A program made the translations under genes and the position numbers. The notes under the pieces are model-generated. The model was not told the origin of the DNA and made no database searches. It saw only the letters and a program-made list of their open reading frames with translations. A stretch of DNA of 64,000 nucleotides from Arthrobacter sp. QXT-31 (GTDB taxonomy: Bacteria; Actinomycetota; Actinomycetes; Actinomycetales; Micrococcaceae). The stretch is from NCBI RefSeq assembly GCF_001969265.1, contig NZ_CP019304.1:1550001-1614000 (forward strand), written 5' to 3'. Positions 60,072 through 64,000 of the stretch are shown here, piece after piece (within the stretch, counting starts at the first letter, position 1; each line of letters begins with the position of its first letter).

Positions 60072-60800
60072 ATGCTTCGTGTCCGCCCCATCCACTTCAC
60101 GTCCCGGATTGAGCCCTGGGAGCGGCTCCTCACCGACCTGGGGATGATCAAGTCCACCGACGAGGGCTCCTGGCGGGAATACGACGCGGGGGCGGGGCGG
60201 CTGGCACTGCATCAGGCCGAACCGGGCGCCGCGGAGGACGGCGTCACGCACTTTGGCGTGGAGGTCGGCGACCTAGAGGAGTTTGCCCGGCGCACCAACC
60301 AGTCCGGCGCGGAATCGGACACGTCCTCCGCCGAACTCGTCCGGGCGGACCACGGCGATTCCTGCCGGATCACCGGAGCGGACGGCTTCAGCTTCTTCGC
60401 CGACAAGGCAACCCACGGGGCCCACTGTGCCGATGCGGATCCCGCCCTGGCCGTGGTGGAGGTCTGGTTCAGCGAGGACGTCACAGCCGCCGCCCAGGCG
60501 CTGCGGGACATTGGCGCCCGGTTCCGGCCGGTCCCGGACGACGACGAAACCGCCGATTTCACGGCCAAGAACGGCGGCGTGCTGATGGCCAGGCCCGGCA
60601 CGGGCGCGGCCCACGCGGGACTCGGCTTTGAATACACCGGGGACCTTGACGCCCTGCGGCTCCGCCTGACCGCCGCCGGACACGAGGTGACGCTGACCGA
60701 GGAGGCCTTCGGACGCACCCTGCATGTGCCGCACCCGGACGCAGACGGTGCGGCAGCGCAGCGGGCACCGCTCTGGATCTCGGCCCGCCGCCCGTCGTAG
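60072..60800 (+). CDS. Two-module VOC family protein
   Basis: A 242-residue protein. Module 1 (about 1-115): VRPIHFTSRIEPWERLLTDLG, VTHFGVEVGDLEEF. Module 2 (about 125-235): LAVVEVWFSEDVTAAAQAL, HAGLGFEYTGDLDAL. Tandem VOC modules form one metal or ligand site. ATG chosen because GGAGAGAG lies directly ahead; an upstream ATG at 60015 is less likely. Substrate unknown. Confidence 0.82.
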   Translation: MLRVRPIHFTSRIEPWERLLTDLGMIKSTDEGSWREYDAGAGRLALHQAEPGAAEDGVTHFGVEVGDLEEFARRTNQSGAESDTSSAELVRADHGDSCRITGADGFSFFADKATHGAHCADADPALAVVEVWFSEDVTAAAQALRDIGARFRPVPDDDETADFTAKNGGVLMARPGTGAAHAGLGFEYTGDLDALRLRLTAAGHEVTLTEEAFGRTLHVPHPDADGAAAQRAPLWISARRPS

Positions 60801-60917
60801 CCCGGAATGTTCGGCGACGGCGCGTCGAGGGGCGGATCCCGTCCTTTTGGCCGCCGCTAAACGCCGGGATCCCACGCTTCGGCGGCCGGACCTGCGGCAA
60901 TGGGGTAAAAATGATTC

Positions 60918-61457
60918 ATGAACGTGCGCACCCCTGACCCCAACCCCGGCTGGCTCTCGGACGAGGATCTCTTCGAAGCCCGAGGCAGGCTCCCCATGGT
61001 CTACGTGGAGGCGGTGCCCGTCCGGCTGGATCCCCTCGGGTTCGTCAATGAGGTGGGCACGCTGCTTCAGGCGGACGAGGACGGCACCATGGTCCGGTCC
61101 CTCGTCTCCGGCCGGGTGCTCTACCGCGAGACCATCCGCGCCGCCCTGCTGCGCCACATGGAGAAGGACCTCGGCCCGCTGGCGTTCCCGCAGCTCCCCA
61201 TCAGCCCCGTGCCTTTCACCGTGGCCGAATACTTTCCCGCCCCGTCACACACCGGCTTCACCGATGACCGCCAGCACGCCGTTTCACTGGCCTACATCAT
61301 TCCGGTGACCGGCGAATGCGAGCCCCGCCAGGACGCGCTCGAACTGACCTGGATGACGCCGCAGGAGGTGCTCAGCGACGGCGTGCAGCTCGAGTTCACC
61401 GGCGGCCGCGGCGCCCTGGTTCGGCAGGCTCTGGCCTACGCCGGGGTGGGCGCCTGA
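60918..61457 (+). CDS. DUF4916/Nudix-fold protein with degenerate Nudix box
   Basis: A 179-residue protein of the actinobacterial DUF4916 family. The position of the Nudix box is occupied by GRVLYRETIRAALLRHMEKDLG: the G-x5-E and R are kept, but the catalytic REUxEExG core is altered (RHMEKDLG), so classical Nudix hydrolysis is doubtful. It may bind nucleotides without hydrolysis or use other residues. Confidence 0.82.
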   Translation: MNVRTPDPNPGWLSDEDLFEARGRLPMVYVEAVPVRLDPLGFVNEVGTLLQADEDGTMVRSLVSGRVLYRETIRAALLRHMEKDLGPLAFPQLPISPVPFTVAEYFPAPSHTGFTDDRQHAVSLAYIIPVTGECEPRQDALELTWMTPQEVLSDGVQLEFTGGRGALVRQALAYAGVGA

Positions 61458-61542
61458 CGCCCGGGGGCCCGCGCCTCCCCGACTTCGCACCCTCTCCTTT
61501 GTAGACTGTTGGGCGGACCGCAAGAGAACTTAAGGACTCCCG

Positions 61543-62652
61543 ATGAACCACCCTGCAGCTGCCAAGACCTACCGTGAACAGCAGGCGGGCTCTCTGCGGG
61601 CGGGCGACCACCTTCTCCTGCCGGACGGCGAGCGGTCCGCGGAAATCCACTCCGTGGAAGTCGAAACCGATGATTTCGGCAGCCCCGCCATCGTTCTTGC
61701 GACCCTCACCGGCGGAGGCACGTTGCGCATTGCTGCCGGCTCGACCGTCCGGATCCCCGGACCCGCGGCCGACGACTTCCCCTCCCCGGACCACGCCGTC
61801 GGCCCGGCAGCCGCCGTCGGTGACGGCGACGGAACGGCAAACGGCGCCGGAACAGCGGACGGTGCCGCCCCGCCGTCGGACATTCAGGTGCCGGACATTC
61901 CGGAGTCCGACGCCGGCACTCCCCTTTCCGTCGTGGGGAACCCGGACGGTGCGGGGCAGAAGCGGACGGCGCCTGCCGCCGTCGTCGTACCTCCGCTGCC
62001 ATCCACCACCCCGGTGGTGATCGGCCCCAGCGCCGAAGACCTGGCCCTGATCCCGGAGCCCTCCGGAACGCCCGAATCGGTGGTGGAGGCCGTGGCGGAG
62101 GCCCACCCGGACTCCGTCGGGGTGCAGCTGCTCGCGGACAAACTCGTCAAGGGCATCAACACCAAGTCCGGCAGCTGCCTGAAGGACCTGAGCGACCTCG
62201 CGCACGAGCTGTTCATCATGCTCAAGGATGCCGAGGCGTCGCTGAAGGTGGCCGACCTGCTGAACGTGCTGCCCTTCGACGGCAACCCGGGCCGCTGGGG
62301 ATCAGTGGAGGCGTCGCTGGCGCTGTCCAGCTACGTGTGCCGCCAGACAGGGCATACGGACCGCGCGGCCGTGTACGAGAAGCTGCTCCGGGCACCGGAC
62401 AACCAGGAGACGGATCCGTTCAAGGCGCGGATGCAGGCCAGGGTGCGCCAGCGGTCGCTGAACGAGCCGAACCTGTACGACAAGGAAATTTTCCGCTCCA
62501 TCGACAACTCCAACCACGAGGCCGAGCGCGAATGGCGGCTGCTAAGGCTGGAATCGCTGCTGTTCCTGCGCGCCCACGGCGGATCGCAGACCATCAGCCC
62601 GTCCGAACTCGAACGGCGGATCGCGAACGAGCTGGAGTCCGTCCGGGGCTAG
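61543..62652 (+). CDS. DUF6707-like protein of unknown function
   Basis: A 369-residue protein. Residues 1-75 look like a small beta-barrel (AGDHLLLPDGERSAEIHSVEVETDDFG); 80-170 are low-complexity Gly/Ala/Pro/Asp; 185-369 form a helical domain (VGVQLLADKLVKGINTKSGSCLKDLSDLAHELFIMLKD... WGSVEASLALSSYVCRQTGH). AAGGA lies ahead of the ATG. No catalytic motif. Confidence 0.7.
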   Translation: MNHPAAAKTYREQQAGSLRAGDHLLLPDGERSAEIHSVEVETDDFGSPAIVLATLTGGGTLRIAAGSTVRIPGPAADDFPSPDHAVGPAAAVGDGDGTANGAGTADGAAPPSDIQVPDIPESDAGTPLSVVGNPDGAGQKRTAPAAVVVPPLPSTTPVVIGPSAEDLALIPEPSGTPESVVEAVAEAHPDSVGVQLLADKLVKGINTKSGSCLKDLSDLAHELFIMLKDAEASLKVADLLNVLPFDGNPGRWGSVEASLALSSYVCRQTGHTDRAAVYEKLLRAPDNQETDPFKARMQARVRQRSLNEPNLYDKEIFRSIDNSNHEAEREWRLLRLESLLFLRAHGGSQTISPSELERRIANELESVRG

Positions 62653-62733
62653 GCTCCTCGAGCCGTTCCCGTGCCCATTTTCGGCCGGAATTTCCTCTAG
62701 CCCGGGTTGTGCCCCAAGTTGTAGATTCAGGCC

Positions 62734-63459
62734 ATGACGAACAATCTCAGCGTTGTGATCAATTCGGACGCGCCGCAGGTTTGGACGATGCTGCGTGAAC
62801 CCTCGAAAGTCGCACAGTGGCATGGCTGGGAGACCGACGAGCTGGCGGCGGAAATCAACGAGATCTACTTCAACAAATCGGTGGTTGAGGCGCCGGACCA
62901 CACCTCACTGACTGTCGAGGGCGGCGACATCTTCACGCTGAAGCCCGTGGCCAACGGAACCGAGGTCAGCGTCACCCGCGCCGGCGTGGACCACAACTCG
63001 GAATGGGCCGCGTGGGACGAGGACATCACCCAGGGCTGGCTGATCTTCCTCCAGCAGCTGCGGTTCGCGCTGGAACGGCATCCGCACGGCAAGCGCCGCA
63101 CCTGCTACTTCTCCGTCCCCGGTTCGGACGGCTCGGCCATCGAGAAACTCGGCCTGAAGGATATCCCCAAGCCGGGAGAAGAGTATTCGCTCACCCTAGG
63201 CACCGGCGAAGAGATCTCGGGCCGGGTCTGGCACAAGACCAACCACCAGGTGGGGCTCACCGTGAACAGCTACGCGGAGCACGGCGACGGCCTGCTGATC
63301 GTGGCTGACCAGCCAGTGATCCCGGAGAAGAGGCCCGACGGCGGGTCCATGGTGATCCTCTCCCTGTACGACCTCGGCGCCCACAGCATGGAAACGATCC
63401 GCACCCTGTGGGACGACTGGCGCTCTGAGAACTACCCCACATCAGAACCCATCCAGTGA
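62734..63459 (+). CDS. SRPBCC domain protein
   Basis: A 241-residue AHSA1/START-like protein (LSVVINSDAPQVWTMLREPSKVAQWHGWETDEL; ITQGWLIFLQQLRFALERH) with an extra C-terminal half (EYSLTLGTGEEISGRVWHKTNHQVGLTV). Different from, but of the same superfamily as, the protein at 38842. Ligand unknown. Confidence 0.85.
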   Translation: MTNNLSVVINSDAPQVWTMLREPSKVAQWHGWETDELAAEINEIYFNKSVVEAPDHTSLTVEGGDIFTLKPVANGTEVSVTRAGVDHNSEWAAWDEDITQGWLIFLQQLRFALERHPHGKRRTCYFSVPGSDGSAIEKLGLKDIPKPGEEYSLTLGTGEEISGRVWHKTNHQVGLTVNSYAEHGDGLLIVADQPVIPEKRPDGGSMVILSLYDLGAHSMETIRTLWDDWRSENYPTSEPIQ

Positions 63460-63489
63460 AGGTCCCGCGCCGTTAGCTGGCACACTTGA

Positions 63490-64000
<511 letters not shown>

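Overview
The window is high-GC actinobacterial chromosome. Gene content and style point to Micrococcaceae, most likely Arthrobacter or Pseudarthrobacter: a c-di-AMP riboswitch ahead of an Ala/Lys-rich lytic transglycosylase, an IdeR-boxed iron ABC operon, an lhr-nei2 pair, a YczR/YczE pair, DUF4232 lipoproteins and many GTG starts. The genus is an inference, because no rRNA is present. Genes are dense and mostly housekeeping or metabolic. No prophage, plasmid or CRISPR array was seen.

Layout. 1-5.4 kb: tRNA-Arg(ACG) with terminator, a GntR/FadR regulator divergent from a flavin disulfide reductase, a small membrane protein, a secreted M15 peptidase with C-terminal FG-GAP-like repeats, and a SixA-like phosphatase. 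5.4-10.6 kb: a receiver-less OmpR-type regulator, an AT-rich intergenic region with a CRP/FNR-like palindrome, an OmpR/histidine kinase pair, and a c-di-AMP riboswitch controlling a lytic transglycosylase-like protein. 10.8-14.4 kb: a GT2-GtrA protein translationally coupled to a GT39-like membrane glycosyltransferase. 14.4-17.7 kb: HAD phosphatase, VOC protein, upp, PAP2 phosphatase, tadA. 17.7-21.5 kb: a compact four-gene operon (zinc-type dehydrogenase, degenerate PTPS/QueD homologue, GT4 glycosyltransferase, AlkZ-like winged-helix protein). I see it as the most promising candidate for an undescribed pathway. 21.6-28.7 kb: tRNA-Ser(CGA), lipoproteins, a DUF2975/XRE pair with a 33-bp palindromic operator, an orphan RND permease, and a DUF4232 lipoprotein.

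28.8-36.5 kb: FAD/Rieske oxidoreductase, then lhr, whose start lies in 24-bp tandem repeats that each carry a ribosome-binding site and an ATG, overlapping nei2. 36.5-38.7 kb: divergent YczE membrane protein and YczR (MocR) regulator around a three-site operator. 38.8-42.9 kb: ArsR-like regulator with SRPBCC partner, an RluA-type pseudouridine synthase, a macrodomain protein and a DedA-like protein. 42.9-45.9 kb: a complete insertion sequence with long imperfect inverted repeats and a 10-bp flanking duplication, beside a HhyE/HucE-like NifU-Cys4 protein. The hydrogenase genes that normally accompany that protein are absent from the window. 46-49.9 kb: ppc and a DUF1684 protein. 50-53.6 kb: acyl-CoA dehydrogenase and SDR operon, and a GH76 protein. 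53.6-57.5 kb: IdeR-controlled FbpABC-type iron uptake. 57.5-64 kb: GH32 fructanase, YdeI-like, VOC, degenerate Nudix (DUF4916), DUF6707-like and SRPBCC proteins, and the 5' part of tgt.

Short-repeat biology is a theme. Two 25-bp-arm palindromes share their ends and core (about 42.93 and 49.90 kb), several intergenic tandem repeats occur, and two genes (lhr, acyl-CoA dehydrogenase) begin inside in-frame repeats that multiply start codons.
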